Positions 30,603-39,850 of a stretch of 64,000 nt of DNA are shown one piece after another (position 1 is the first letter of the stretch; each line of letters opens with the position of its first letter). The DNA is from Pasteurella oralis (GTDB lineage: Bacteria; Pseudomonadota; Gammaproteobacteria; Enterobacterales; Pasteurellaceae). Both the position numbers and the translations under genes were made by a program. The stretch lies in assembly GCF_002850605.1 (NCBI RefSeq), contig NZ_NXGB01000001.1, positions 124,001 through 188,000 on the forward strand. The letters run 5' to 3'. The notes under the pieces were generated by a model, which was given only the letters and a program-made list of their open reading frames with translations, did not search any database and was not told the DNA's origin.

Positions 30603-30689
30603 GTGGAATTGTATATCTTAATTATTATTTTAATCAATGCTAGTAGCTTACTTGTATTTAGAAATAAGCTTTGGTTATTAAGACGTTAG
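30603..30689 (+). CDS. possible 28-aa single-span membrane peptide
   Basis: A GTG-started frame of 28 codons encodes a hydrophobic N-terminal segment (ELYILIIILINASSLLVF) followed by a basic tail (RNKLWLLRR), the layout of a small membrane protein with its tail in the cytoplasm. It lies between mutM and a strong terminator. No Shine-Dalgarno is visible, and AT-rich DNA can produce such frames by chance, so it is only a candidate. Confidence 0.25.
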   Translation: MELYILIIILINASSLLVFRNKLWLLRR

Positions 30690-30700
30690 TGATGTAAAAA

Positions 30701-30733
30701 ATTAAACCCTGTTGAAGCAGGGTTTAATTTTTT
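30701..30733. terminator. bidirectional terminator between mutM and rpmE
   Basis: A perfect 11-bp stem, ATTAAACCCTG (30701-30711) with CAGGGTTTAAT (30718-30728), has T runs on both sides when read on the respective strands. It serves the convergent mutM and rpmE genes. Confidence 0.92.
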
Positions 30734-30741
30734 ACTAGTTA

Positions 30742-30954
30742 TTATTTTGTACCTGGAATGTTGAAACGTTTGTTGAAACGTTCTACACGACCACCAGTAT
30801 CAACAACACGTTGTTTACCAGTATAGAATGGGTGGCAATTGCCACAAACGTCTAGATTTAAATCTTTACCCACAGTTGAGCGAGTTTTAATCACATTACC
30901 ACAAGAGCAGGTTGCAGTAATTTCTACATAATTAGGGTGAATACCTTGTTTCAT
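30742..30954 (-). CDS. rpmE: 50S ribosomal protein bL31 (zinc-binding type)
   Basis: L31 bridges the subunits through the central protuberance. The 70-aa product starts [20 protein letters not shown], has CxC and CGNC pairs that bind zinc, and ends with the mobile tail [14 protein letters not shown]. The zinc-free paralog (ykgM type) is not in this window. A hairpin in the leader overlaps the Shine-Dalgarno, suggesting translational control. Confidence 0.97.
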   Translation of the reverse strand: MKQGIHPNYVEITATCSCGNVIKTRSTVGKDLNLDVCGNCHPFYTGKQRVVDTGGRVERFNKRFNIPGTK

Positions 30955-30961
30955 GGAAAAC

Positions 30962-30989
30962 CTCGATTTGAAGCCACGCCGCTATCGAG
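30962..30989 (-). promoter_or_regulatory. hairpin in the rpmE leader covering the ribosome site
   Basis: On the minus strand CTCGAT (30989-30984) pairs with ATCGAG (30967-30962), and the last GAG belongs to the Shine-Dalgarno GAGG, 6 nt before the ATG. L31 feedback on its own leader is known in E. coli; that this hairpin is the target is inferred. Confidence 0.5.
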
Positions 30990-31169
30990 TTCAGAGACTG
31001 ACACCGCGTGTAGTTAATATTACGCCAAAATGGCAAGTTATGTGTAAGGTGGCAAATTCTACAAAAAAATGATCGAATATTCAAGCCAAATTACCTAAAT
31101 AGACAAAGATATTCAGGAGTGCTATATTTCTGTGAATTTCGGAGACCTTGACCATTCATTGACCAAACT

Positions 31170-33371
31170 ATGCAACTCATCCGTATTGCACTTGCTGTGC
31201 CGTTATTTCGTTTTTTTGATTACTTTTTGCCTTCAGAACTTAATGCTGTGATAGGAGGGCGGGTTGTGGTGCCTTTTGGTACACAGAAGCGGGTTGGGAT
31301 TGTAGTGGATTTTCCTCAGCAGACAGATGTGCCAGAAGCACAACTTAAGTTCGTATTTGAGGTAATAGATCAACATTCTCTATTTAATCAAGCAAGTTGG
31401 GATTTGTTACATTGGGCAGCAAATTATTATCAAAGTCCATTAGGTGAAGTTTTATTTCAAGCGTTACCTGTAAAGTTGCGTCAGGGGGAAAGTGCGGTAG
31501 AAAAAAGTAAAATTTTTTGGAAATTGACCGCACTTGGTGAACAGGCTTTGCAGCGGGCTAAGTTAACGCGTGCGAAAAAACAGTTTGAAGCTTTAACTGC
31601 ATTGTCTTTGGCACCATTAGAAAAGGGAAATAATTCTTTCAGTTCAGGCATTTTTTCTAGTCTAAAACAAAAGCAGTATATTACTGAAGTTGAAGTGGTT
31701 TCTTCTTCTCGAATGTGGCAAACGCACTTAGGACAACAGCCCATAGTCAATAATGAAAATCGTTTAATATTAAATAAACAACAAGCACTTGTTTTTAGTC
31801 AGCTTGTGTTTAACGATGGGTTTTCTGCTTGGTTGCTTGATGGTGTAACAGGCTCAGGCAAAACTGAAATTTATTTGCAGTTTATTGAAGAAGTGTTGAA
31901 TAGGGGAAAGCAAGTATTAGTGCTTGTTCCTGAGATTGGCTTAACGCCGCAAACAGTGCAGCGTTTTGCTGCACGTTTTAATGTTGTTATTGATACGCTA
32001 CATTCTAACTTAAATGATACGCAACGTTTACAAGTGTGGCAGCGTGCTCGAACAGGGCAGAGTGCTATTGTTATTGGTACGAGATCAGCATTATTTACTC
32101 AATTTCGTGATCTTGGCTTGATCGTGATTGATGAAGAACATGATATGTCTTTTAAACAGCAAGACAGTTTTCGTTATCATGCCCGTGATTTGTCAGTCGT
32201 TTTGGCGAGGCAATTAAATATTCCTGTGTTAATGGGATCGGCAACGCCAAGTTTAGAAAGTTTAAATAATGTCACTAATGGTAAATATCGACATTTAGTT
32301 TTATCTAAAAAAGCGGTAAATTCGACCGCACTTCGCCATTCTGTGATTGATTTAAGGCAGCAACGATTACATAACGGTTTGTCTGAACATTTGTTAACAC
32401 AAATGGAACGACATTTACAAAAAGGTAATCAAGTATTGCTGTTTTTAAATCGGCGTGGTTTTGCACCAGTATTACTATGTCATGAATGTGGTTGGATCAC
32501 AGAATGTCAACATTGTGATAAGCCTTATACTTATCATCAACATCAACGTGCATTGCGTTGTCACCACTGTTCTTCTCAAAAGCCAATTCCAATACAGTGT
32601 GAACATTGTGGTTCTACTCATTTAATAACAACAGGGTTGGGTACTGAGCAACTAGAATTGACTTTAAATACTTATTTTCCACAATATAAAGTGACGCGAA
32701 TCGATCGGGATAGCACTGTTCGTAAGGGGAAATTAGATGCATATTTAGCGGATATTCAACAAGGACGAAGCCAAATTTTAATTGGTACACAAATGTTAGC
32801 AAAAGGGCATCATTTCCCTGATGTGACTTTAGTTGCCTTAGTAAATGTTGATAGTGCGTTATTTTCGGTAGATTTTCGTGCTGAAGAACGCCTAGCACAA
32901 CTTTATGTACAAGTTGCTGGGCGTGCTGGGCGTATGGAAAAGCAAGGTGAGGTAGTACTGCAAACGCATTATCCAGATCATCCACTATTACAAACTTTGT
33001 TGACTCGAGGTTATGATGAATTTGCGCAGCAGTCGCTAATGTTACGTCAAAATATGGGATTACCTCCTTTCAGTGCACAGGCTTTATTTAAAGCACAAAG
33101 TCGCCATGGACAAGAAGCTGAACAAGTTTTGCAACAAGTTGCCTGTTATTTTGAGCGCTGGAATGAAAGAGAAAAAGCTGATTTGTCTATCTTGGGACCT
33201 ATCGTGGCTCCTTTTAGTAAAAAAGCAGGGCAATATCGTTGGCAGTTATTATTACAACATCCTTCAAAGCAGCAACTACAACGTGCGTTATCTGCATTTC
33301 AGCAAACACAACCAGTTAAATTTGGGCAAGTACGTTGTGTATTAGATGTTGATCCGCTTGATTTAACTTAG
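31170..33371 (+). CDS. priA: primosomal helicase PriA
   Basis: PriA is a 3'-5' DNA helicase that recognises stalled forks and, with PriB, reloads DnaB. The 733-aa product has the N-terminal 3'-end-binding domain, Walker A GVTGSGKTEIYL (about residues 228-239), the DEAH-type box VIDEEHD, eight clustered cysteines forming two zinc sites (CHECGWITECQHC and CHHC-x10-CEHC), and helicase motif VI region QVAGRAGRMEK. Two inverted uptake-word pairs lie inside the coding sequence (31491-31534 and about 32311-32332). It precedes ftsN. Confidence 0.97.
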   Translation: MQLIRIALAVPLFRFFDYFLPSELNAVIGGRVVVPFGTQKRVGIVVDFPQQTDVPEAQLKFVFEVIDQHSLFNQASWDLLHWAANYYQSPLGEVLFQALPVKLRQGESAVEKSKIFWKLTALGEQALQRAKLTRAKKQFEALTALSLAPLEKGNNSFSSGIFSSLKQKQYITEVEVVSSSRMWQTHLGQQPIVNNENRLILNKQQALVFSQLVFNDGFSAWLLDGVTGSGKTEIYLQFIEEVLNRGKQVLVLVPEIGLTPQTVQRFAARFNVVIDTLHSNLNDTQRLQVWQRARTGQSAIVIGTRSALFTQFRDLGLIVIDEEHDMSFKQQDSFRYHARDLSVVLARQLNIPVLMGSATPSLESLNNVTNGKYRHLVLSKKAVNSTALRHSVIDLRQQRLHNGLSEHLLTQMERHLQKGNQVLLFLNRRGFAPVLLCHECGWITECQHCDKPYTYHQHQRALRCHHCSSQKPIPIQCEHCGSTHLITTGLGTEQLELTLNTYFPQYKVTRIDRDSTVRKGKLDAYLADIQQGRSQILIGTQMLAKGHHFPDVTLVALVNVDSALFSVDFRAEERLAQLYVQVAGRAGRMEKQGEVVLQTHYPDHPLLQTLLTRGYDEFAQQSLMLRQNMGLPPFSAQALFKAQSRHGQEAEQVLQQVACYFERWNEREKADLSILGPIVAPFSKKAGQYRWQLLLQHPSKQQLQRALSAFQQTQPVKFGQVRCVLDVDPLDLT

Positions 33372-33450
33372 CTTTGGTTTGAGTTAACAGGGTTTTTTCA
33401 GTAAAATTGCACAGATTTTTTACAAATTATGTTAGGAATAGGTTTTTAGC

Positions 33451-34251
33451 GTGGCAAGACGAGATTATGCCCGTCGTGGCAGTAAGAAGAAAAGTAAAAA
33501 AGGAACAAATAAAATTACATTATTGTTGATTGCTGGTGTATTAATTGCTGGTTTCGCAATTGCTTTATTTTTAATGAAAGAAAAAGCACCAGAAAAAGTA
33601 GTTATTGTCCCCAAAGTAGATAATACTCAACCGCAAAGCGTGTTGCCAAACCGGCCAGAGGAAGTGTGGAGCTACATTCAAGCATTAGAAACACGTACTG
33701 TGCCGGTAAATGATGATCCAAAATCTTTAGATAAAAATATGCGCTTGACGGAAGAACAAAAGAAAATTTTGTTAGCAATGGAGCAAGAGCAAAAGGCCGC
33801 AGAGCAAGCACGTTTGAAGCAGCAAGAAACAATAAAGAAAACAGAAGAAATTACGTTAAAAGAAACAGCACTTTCGACATCGAAAGCGATTGACGCCAAA
33901 GCAGAAGTGAACAAGCCTGTCAATAAACCAGTGGCAGTAGTGGAGGTAAAAAAAGCAGAGCCTGCCAAAGAGCCGATTAAAGTAGAGCCTGTTAAGAAAG
34001 TTGATAAAGCAGAAGTTGTGAATATCACTACAAGTGAGAGAAAATATGGTTTGCAATGTGGTGCTTTTAAAAATAAAACGCAGGCGGAAAATTTGCAAGC
34101 ACGTTTAACCATGAAAGGATTACATGCTCGTGTGAATTCAAGTGAAGAGTGGAATCGAGTGATTGTTGGACCTATTGGCGATCGTGCTTCAGCAGTGAAA
34201 GCACAGGAAAAGACCAAAGTTATTACTAATTGTGTTGTTATTGGCATGTAA
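33451..34251 (+). CDS. ftsN: cell division protein FtsN (SPOR domain)
   Basis: FtsN arrives late at the septum and triggers constriction. The 266-aa product has a basic cytoplasmic start (ARRDYARRGSKKKSKKG), one membrane span (about residues 24-43), a long Lys/Glu/Ala/Val-rich periplasmic linker with low complexity, and a C-terminal SPOR domain (KYGLQCGAFKNKTQAENLQA onward, about 195-266) that binds denuded peptidoglycan. GTG 33451 is the start. Position after priA matches enterics, minus cytR. Confidence 0.92.
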   Translation: MARRDYARRGSKKKSKKGTNKITLLLIAGVLIAGFAIALFLMKEKAPEKVVIVPKVDNTQPQSVLPNRPEEVWSYIQALETRTVPVNDDPKSLDKNMRLTEEQKKILLAMEQEQKAAEQARLKQQETIKKTEEITLKETALSTSKAIDAKAEVNKPVNKPVAVVEVKKAEPAKEPIKVEPVKKVDKAEVVNITTSERKYGLQCGAFKNKTQAENLQARLTMKGLHARVNSSEEWNRVIVGPIGDRASAVKAQEKTKVITNCVVIGM

Positions 34252-34261
34252 GGTAAGTTAA

Positions 34262-34292
34262 AAAAAACGTGGGTAAATTACCCACGTTTTTT
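34262..34292. terminator. intrinsic terminator after ftsN
   Basis: AACGTGGGTAA and TTACCCACGTT form a perfect 11-bp stem with flanking A and T runs, so it can work in both directions. Confidence 0.93.
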
Positions 34293-34329
34293 GTTTTTCG
34301 ACTTGCGTAAATGTAAAAAATCCTTAAAA

Positions 34330-34347
34330 TGAACGAACGTTCATTCA
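34330..34347. promoter_or_regulatory. palindromic operator of the efflux-operon TetR regulator
   Basis: TGAACGAACGTTCATTCA is an 18-bp near-perfect palindrome centred on GAACGTTC, with a single mismatched pair. It lies about 60 bp before the TetR-family gene, and its form is typical of AcrR-class operators. Autoregulation is inferred. Confidence 0.7.
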
Positions 34348-34408
34348 GCTATGTTTTGTCTGTTTGTGACCTATCTTAATTTCCAATTACATTTATTCAA
34401 TATTTATT

Positions 34409-34972
34409 ATGCGTCAATCTGATTTAGATATGACCGAGCATATTTTTATGGCGATAGATCAGCTGATGGCAAAAGATGGCTTACATAATTTGTCAATGCA
34501 TAAAATTGCAAAGGCAGCAAAGATCTCGCCGGGGACGATTTACATTTATTTTAAGTGTAAAGAGCAGTTACTCGAACAATTTGCTCGGCAAGTATTTACA
34601 CGTTTTCAGCGTGCGCTCGAAAAAAATTATGATGCTAATCAGAGTTTTTTTGAGCAATATCGTCAAATGTGGTGGAATGTTTGGCACTTTTTAGAAGAAA
34701 ATCCAAACATCTTATTAAATATGTACCAATATCAATCTTTACCTGGTTTTGATACGGTAATCAAAGAATGGGATCGTAGTCATTGGACTGTATTTTGTGA
34801 GCGCGCGCAGAATGCTGGCGAACTTTGTGATTTACCGACCAATGTTCTATTTACATTAGGTTTAGACAGTGCAATCCAAATTGCATGGAAGAAAGTGTAT
34901 TTTAAAGAATTACTTTCCACTGAGATTCTTGAATCAGTGATCCAACGTACTTGGTGTGCGATACAGAAATAA
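34409..34972 (+). CDS. acrR: TetR/AcrR-family regulator of the RND efflux operon
   Basis: The 187-aa product has an N-terminal TetR helix-turn-helix (HNLSMHKIAKAAKISPGTIYIYF, about residues 27-49) followed by a helical ligand-binding domain rich in aromatic residues (YRQMWWNVWHFLEENPNIL). It precedes the adaptor gene by 31 bp and faces the palindrome at 34330-34347, so it probably represses its own operon and is released by pump substrates. This fits AcrR of Haemophilus; loss of AcrR there raises drug resistance. Confidence 0.88.
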   Translation: MRQSDLDMTEHIFMAIDQLMAKDGLHNLSMHKIAKAAKISPGTIYIYFKCKEQLLEQFARQVFTRFQRALEKNYDANQSFFEQYRQMWWNVWHFLEENPNILLNMYQYQSLPGFDTVIKEWDRSHWTVFCERAQNAGELCDLPTNVLFTLGLDSAIQIAWKKVYFKELLSTEILESVIQRTWCAIQK

Positions 34973-35003
34973 TTTATATAGTGATATTTTACGGAGCCTC
35001 TGT

Positions 35004-36215
35004 ATGAGTGAAACTCAAGCAACTCAACCAAAACGTTCTCACGTTTTTTTGATGAAAATTATTCTTGGAATCATCGTATTAGTGTTTGCTGGTGTGATCG
35101 TTTTCAATATTATTCAAGCTAAAATGGTTGAAAAGTTTATTTCAAATATGGGAGAAAAAGCTTATCCCGTTACTGCAATGACGGTTATTAGTCAGCAATG
35201 GACACCTGTGATCGAAACAACGGGTCTAGTTCGCCCTAATCAAGGCGCGATGTTGAGTGCTCAAACTTCAGGTGCGGTAAGTAAAGTTCTTGTTCAATCT
35301 GGGCAGATTGTGAAAAAAGGTGATGTGTTAGTTGCATTAGATAGTGCGGTAGAAATGGCAAATTTACAAGCTTCACAAGCACAACTTGCGTCTGTTAAAG
35401 CCACTTATCAGCGTTATTTATCTTTATATAAAACAAAAAGCGTATCACAACAAGAGCTTGATAACGCAAAATCTGCTTATGATGCATTAGTGGCTAATAT
35501 TGCTGCGTTGAAATCATCAATTGAACGCCGACAAATTGTTGCTCCTTTTGATGGTAAGGCAGGGATTGTGAAAGTCAATGTAGGACAATACGTGAATCCA
35601 GGAATGGAAATTGTTAGGGTCGAAGATACGAGCTTGATGAAAATTGATTTTGCGTTATCGCAAACTCAATTAGATAAGCTGCATATTGGGCAAAAAGTAA
35701 CGGCTACTGCCGATGCACGTACGGGAGAAACGTTCGCTGCTAAGATTACAGCTATTGAACCTGCGATTAGTTCAGCAACAGGCTTAATTGATGTACAGGC
35801 AACGTTTGAACCTGAAGATGGTCGTAAATTGCTATCAGGTATGTTTACTCGCTTACGTGTTGCTTTACCAACAGAATATGATCAAGTCGTTGTGCCACAG
35901 GTTGCAGTGAGTTACAACATGTATGGTGAAATTGCTTATGTATTAACAGCACTTTCAGCAGAAGAACGTGAGGTATTAGCGGGTCGTAAGGATTTCGATA
36001 GTAATAATCTTGATAAGACTTATCGTGTTAAACAAGTGACTGTGTTTACTAAAGATCGTCAAGGTGTATATGCTCAGTTGAAAGGAGATGAGATTAAACT
36101 TGGCGATAGAATTGTGACAGGTGGTCAGCAAAATTTATCTAATGGTAGTTTAGTGTTAGTTGTTGATAAAGTAGGCGTAGGTACAGCTCAGCCTGCAGAA
36201 AAAACAAACCTATAA
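35004..36215 (+). CDS. acrA: RND efflux periplasmic adaptor (AcrA-type)
   Basis: This membrane fusion protein links the inner-membrane pump to a TolC-type channel. I chose ATG 35004 (403 aa), preceded by ACGGAG, rather than an upstream in-frame ATG that overlaps the regulator gene. It has a single N-terminal membrane anchor (IILGIIVLVFAGVIVFNII) without a lipobox, unlike E. coli AcrA, then the lipoyl/hairpin layout: GAMLSAQTSGAVSKVLV, a coiled-coil hairpin (about 110-180) and APFDGKAGIVKVNVGQYV. No outer-membrane channel gene is in the window. Confidence 0.92.
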   Translation: MSETQATQPKRSHVFLMKIILGIIVLVFAGVIVFNIIQAKMVEKFISNMGEKAYPVTAMTVISQQWTPVIETTGLVRPNQGAMLSAQTSGAVSKVLVQSGQIVKKGDVLVALDSAVEMANLQASQAQLASVKATYQRYLSLYKTKSVSQQELDNAKSAYDALVANIAALKSSIERRQIVAPFDGKAGIVKVNVGQYVNPGMEIVRVEDTSLMKIDFALSQTQLDKLHIGQKVTATADARTGETFAAKITAIEPAISSATGLIDVQATFEPEDGRKLLSGMFTRLRVALPTEYDQVVVPQVAVSYNMYGEIAYVLTALSAEEREVLAGRKDFDSNNLDKTYRVKQVTVFTKDRQGVYAQLKGDEIKLGDRIVTGGQQNLSNGSLVLVVDKVGVGTAQPAEKTNL

Positions 36216-36242
36216 AGTGCGGTCAGAAATAGGGAAAAATTG

Positions 36243-36674
36243 ATGAATTACACTTTATTATTAAAACAATTAGAAGAAATGTTGGCACCTGAAAGCTATA
36301 TGATTTCACGTATGGCTAATATGTCAGCATTTTTATATGAGCATATGCCAAATCTGAATTGGGTTGGCTTTTATATTGTGCGAGATGGTGTACTCAAAGT
36401 AGGTCCTTTTCAGGGCAAAGTGGCTTGTTCAGATATTAGTTTTGGCAAAGGTGTATGTGGTTATACATGGCAAACAGGCAAAACGACGGTTGTAGATGAT
36501 GTTCACCAGTTTGATGGGCACATTGCTTGTGATAGTGCATCACAATCAGAGGTGGTGATACCTATCTTTAGAGATAGTGAGATGATTGCAGAGCTTGATG
36601 TAGATTCTCCATTTTTGGCAAGATTTAGTCCAGAAGATGTTGAATTCTTAGAAAAATGCGTTGAGTTTATCTGA
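36243..36674 (+). CDS. msrC: GAF-domain free methionine-(R)-sulfoxide reductase
   Basis: This enzyme reduces free Met-R-sulfoxide using a GAF-domain active site. The 143-aa product retains the three redox cysteines in their family contexts: GPFQGKVACSDI, GKGVCGYTW and DGHIACDSASQSEV (nucleophile), plus the DVDSP block. It is about 20 residues shorter than E. coli MsrC at the C-terminus. ATG 36243 or TTG 36240 may start translation; AGGGA precedes both. It lies between acrA and the pump gene with short gaps, so it appears co-transcribed. An uptake word lies between acrA and this gene. Confidence 0.9.
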   Translation: MNYTLLLKQLEEMLAPESYMISRMANMSAFLYEHMPNLNWVGFYIVRDGVLKVGPFQGKVACSDISFGKGVCGYTWQTGKTTVVDDVHQFDGHIACDSASQSEVVIPIFRDSEMIAELDVDSPFLARFSPEDVEFLEKCVEFI

Positions 36675-36695
36675 ATAAAAGAATAGGGATTTAAA

Positions 36696-39600
36696 ATGCG
36701 ATTTACCGATATTTTTATTCGTCGTCCTGTATTGGCTGTTTCGATTAGTTTGTTGATTATTATTTTAGGTTTACAAGCAATTGCAAAACTAGCAGTACGT
36801 GAATATCCAAAAATGACTACAACAGTAATTAATGTGTCTACCGTTTATCCTGGTGCGGATGCTAGTTTAATTCAAGCCTTTGTGACCTCGAAATTAGAAG
36901 AAGCTGTTGCACAGGCAGATAGCATCGATTATTTATCATCCAAAAGTAGTCCGAATAGTTCGTTAATTACCGTAAAGATGAAGCTAAATACGGATCCAAA
37001 TGCCGCATTAGCAGATGTGTTAGCGAAGGTAAATTCTGTTCGTTCTCAATTACCATCAGGTATTGATGATCCCGTTATTACTTCTTCTACAGGGGGAACT
37101 GGGATGATGTATATCCAATTTAATTCAACTAAATTGGATGCAAGTCAAGTCACAGATTATATTGAACGGGTGATTAAACCACAGTTCTTTACTATAGAAG
37201 GGGTGGCAGAAGTACAAATTTTTGGTGCGTCTGATTATGCATTACGGATTTGGCTTGATCCTGCTAAGATGGCGGCGCAAAATTTATCAGCAATGGCGGT
37301 TAGAAGTGCGTTATCTTCTAATAATGTACAAACCGCAGCAGGTAATGACAATGGTTTCTATGTCACTTATAAAAATAAAGTTGAAACTACCACAAAATCA
37401 GTTGAGGAACTAGGGAATCTGATTATTAGTTCTAAAGGCGATAAATTAGTGCGTTTGCGTGATATTGCTGATATTGAGTTAAATAAATCAAGTGATAGTA
37501 CTCGTGCTGTCGCGAATGGTTTTGAGTCTGTTGTACTCGCAATTAATCCAACATCTTCAGCTAATCCTCTTGTTGTTGCAGAGAATGTGCGTCCATTATA
37601 TGAGCAAATTAAAAACAATTTGCCAGACAGTATGGATGCGGAAATTTTATACGATACAACTATTGCGATTAATAGCTCAATTGATGAAGTTGTTAAGACA
37701 ATTTTAGAAGCGACCTTGATTGTATTAGTTGTTATTACTTTATTCATTGGTTCATTACGTGCAATTTTGATCCCTGTCATTACGATTCCGATTTCGTTAA
37801 TTGGGGTGATTATGCTGTTACAAGCATTTGATTTCTCGATTAATTTAATGACTTTACTAGCTTTAATTTTAGCGATTGGTCTTGTCGTAGATGATGCGAT
37901 TGTTGTGTTAGAAAACGTTGACCGTCATATTAAATTAGGAGAGACCCCTTTTAGGGCTGCAATTATTGGTACACGTGAGATTGCCGTACCTGTTATTTCA
38001 ATGACAATTGCACTTATGGCAGTATATTCACCGATGGCATTAATGGGCGGAATTACTGGTGCATTATTTAAAGAATTTGCGTTAACACTTGCGGGTGCGG
38101 TATTTATTTCAGGTATTGTAGCGTTAACGTTATCTCCAATGATGAGCAGTAAGTTATTAAAACCGCATACAGATCCAAGTCGTTTAGAGCAGTGCATTGA
38201 ACAAATGCTAACGAAAATTAATAACGGCTATAATTATGCACTAAATCTTGTTATGGCGAGCCGTAAATGTATGCTAGCGTTTGCAGCAATTGTTTTTGTA
38301 ACTTTACCTTTCTTATTTACTTCACTTTCTAGTGAATTAACACCTGCTGAAGACAAAGGTGGGTTTATGGCAATTGGTCGTTCGCCATCGAATGTGAATG
38401 TCGATTATGTGCAAGGAGCAATGAAAGAGTTCGAGCAGATTTTAAAAGACACACCTGAAGTTGATTTTTCGATGGTAATTTCAGGTATTCCTGGTGGTAA
38501 TCAATCATTAAGTGTGATTACATTAAAAGATTGGAATGAGCGGAGTCGTAGCCAGGCTGAAGTATTAAATGAATTAAATAAAAAAGCAGCAAGTATTCCT
38601 GAAATTTCGATTACTGGTTTTAATTTTCCTGAAATTAATACAGGGGAGCAAGGTCCTCCAATTGGCTTTGTGATTAGTACTGCGAATAACTACCAAGAAT
38701 TGGCTAATGTGGCAGGTAGTTTATTAGAAGAAATGAAGAAATCAGGTTACTTTGTTTATACTGCGTTAGATTTAAAATTTGATACTGCACAAATGCGCAT
38801 TACGGTAGATAAGGAAAAAGCAGGTACTTATGGTGTCACTATGCAACAAATTAGTGCCACTTTAGGTAGTTTCCTTTCTGCAGCAACAGTTGAACGGGTA
38901 GATATTGATGGACGTGCATACCGTATTATTATGCAAGTAAAACGTGATCAACGTTTATCGCCAGAGAGTTTAAATAATTATTATGTAACGGCAAGTAATG
39001 GTCAATCGGTACCATTGAGTAGTTTTTTAACGATGACATTAGAGCCTCAGCCAACTTCATTACCTCGTTTTAGCCAATTGAATTCTGCTGTAATTAGTGC
39101 AGTACCTCTTCCAACTAAAAGTACAGGTGATGCTATTGAGTGGTTAAAAGTCGCAGCGAAGGAGCATTTACCACAAGGATATAATTATGATTTTACAGGT
39201 GAAGCACGTCAATTAGTACAAGAAGGAAATGCTTTAGCGTTTACTTTTGTACTTGCTGTTATCATTATTTTCTTAGTATTAGCAATTCAGTTTGAATCTA
39301 TTCGTGATCCATTAGTGATTATGATCTCAGTACCGTTAGCCGTCAGCGGGGCATTACTCACATTGAATTTCTTAGGAAGTATGCTGCCAGGTATATTGCG
39401 AATTTTTGGTATTGTGATTTCATTCCCAGGCACAACATTGAACATTTATTCTGAAGTAGGCTTAATTACTCTGGTAGGATTGATCACTAAACATGGTATT
39501 TTGATGTGTGAAGTGGCAAAAGAGGAGCAATTAAATCATGGCAAAAATCGTATTGATGCGATTACCGAAGCTGCTAAAGTACGTTTGCGCCCAATTTTAA

Positions 39601-39836
39601 TGACAACAGCAGCGATGGTTGCTGGGGTTATTCCATTGTTGTTTGCTTCTGGTGCTGGTGGCGTATCTCGTTTTAGTATTGGTATTGTGATTGCATCTGG
39701 GCTAACAATTGGTACATTATTTACTTTGTTTGTGTTACCAGTGATTTACAGCTACATTGCGACAGAACATAAACCTTTGCCTGAATTTGATGAGAGTATT
39801 AAGCCTTTAACTGAGAAAAGTGTACATTCAGAGTAA
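36696..39836 (+). CDS. acrB: RND multidrug efflux pump (AcrB/HAE1 family)
   Basis: This is the proton-driven inner-membrane pump of the tripartite efflux system. The 1046-aa product has the twelve-span, two-repeat layout with large periplasmic loops. The proton-relay aspartates are in GLVVDDAIVVLENVDRH (about residue 400), the partner Lys region is GLITKHGILMCEVAKE, and the N-terminus FTDIFIRRPVLAVSISL is typical. It is the last gene of acrR-acrA-msrC-acrB, with two hairpins behind it. Substrates cannot be read from sequence; Haemophilus AcrB exports macrolides, dyes and detergents. Confidence 0.94.
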   Translation: MRFTDIFIRRPVLAVSISLLIIILGLQAIAKLAVREYPKMTTTVINVSTVYPGADASLIQAFVTSKLEEAVAQADSIDYLSSKSSPNSSLITVKMKLNTDPNAALADVLAKVNSVRSQLPSGIDDPVITSSTGGTGMMYIQFNSTKLDASQVTDYIERVIKPQFFTIEGVAEVQIFGASDYALRIWLDPAKMAAQNLSAMAVRSALSSNNVQTAAGNDNGFYVTYKNKVETTTKSVEELGNLIISSKGDKLVRLRDIADIELNKSSDSTRAVANGFESVVLAINPTSSANPLVVAENVRPLYEQIKNNLPDSMDAEILYDTTIAINSSIDEVVKTILEATLIVLVVITLFIGSLRAILIPVITIPISLIGVIMLLQAFDFSINLMTLLALILAIGLVVDDAIVVLENVDRHIKLGETPFRAAIIGTREIAVPVISMTIALMAVYSPMALMGGITGALFKEFALTLAGAVFISGIVALTLSPMMSSKLLKPHTDPSRLEQCIEQMLTKINNGYNYALNLVMASRKCMLAFAAIVFVTLPFLFTSLSSELTPAEDKGGFMAIGRSPSNVNVDYVQGAMKEFEQILKDTPEVDFSMVISGIPGGNQSLSVITLKDWNERSRSQAEVLNELNKKAASIPEISITGFNFPEINTGEQGPPIGFVISTANNYQELANVAGSLLEEMKKSGYFVYTALDLKFDTAQMRITVDKEKAGTYGVTMQQISATLGSFLSAATVERVDIDGRAYRIIMQVKRDQRLSPESLNNYYVTASNGQSVPLSSFLTMTLEPQPTSLPRFSQLNSAVISAVPLPTKSTGDAIEWLKVAAKEHLPQGYNYDFTGEARQLVQEGNALAFTFVLAVIIIFLVLAIQFESIRDPLVIMISVPLAVSGALLTLNFLGSMLPGILRIFGIVISFPGTTLNIYSEVGLITLVGLITKHGILMCEVAKEEQLNHGKNRIDAITEAAKVRLRPILMTTAAMVAGVIPLLFASGAGGVSRFSIGIVIASGLTIGTLFTLFVLPVIYSYIATEHKPLPEFDESIKPLTEKSVHSE

Positions 39837-39850
39837 AATTTTGCAAAAAC

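Noticed and set aside
33678-34247. 189-aa minus-strand ORF opposite ftsN
   Set aside because: It is an artefact of the low-complexity Lys/Glu/Ala-rich linker of FtsN read in reverse.
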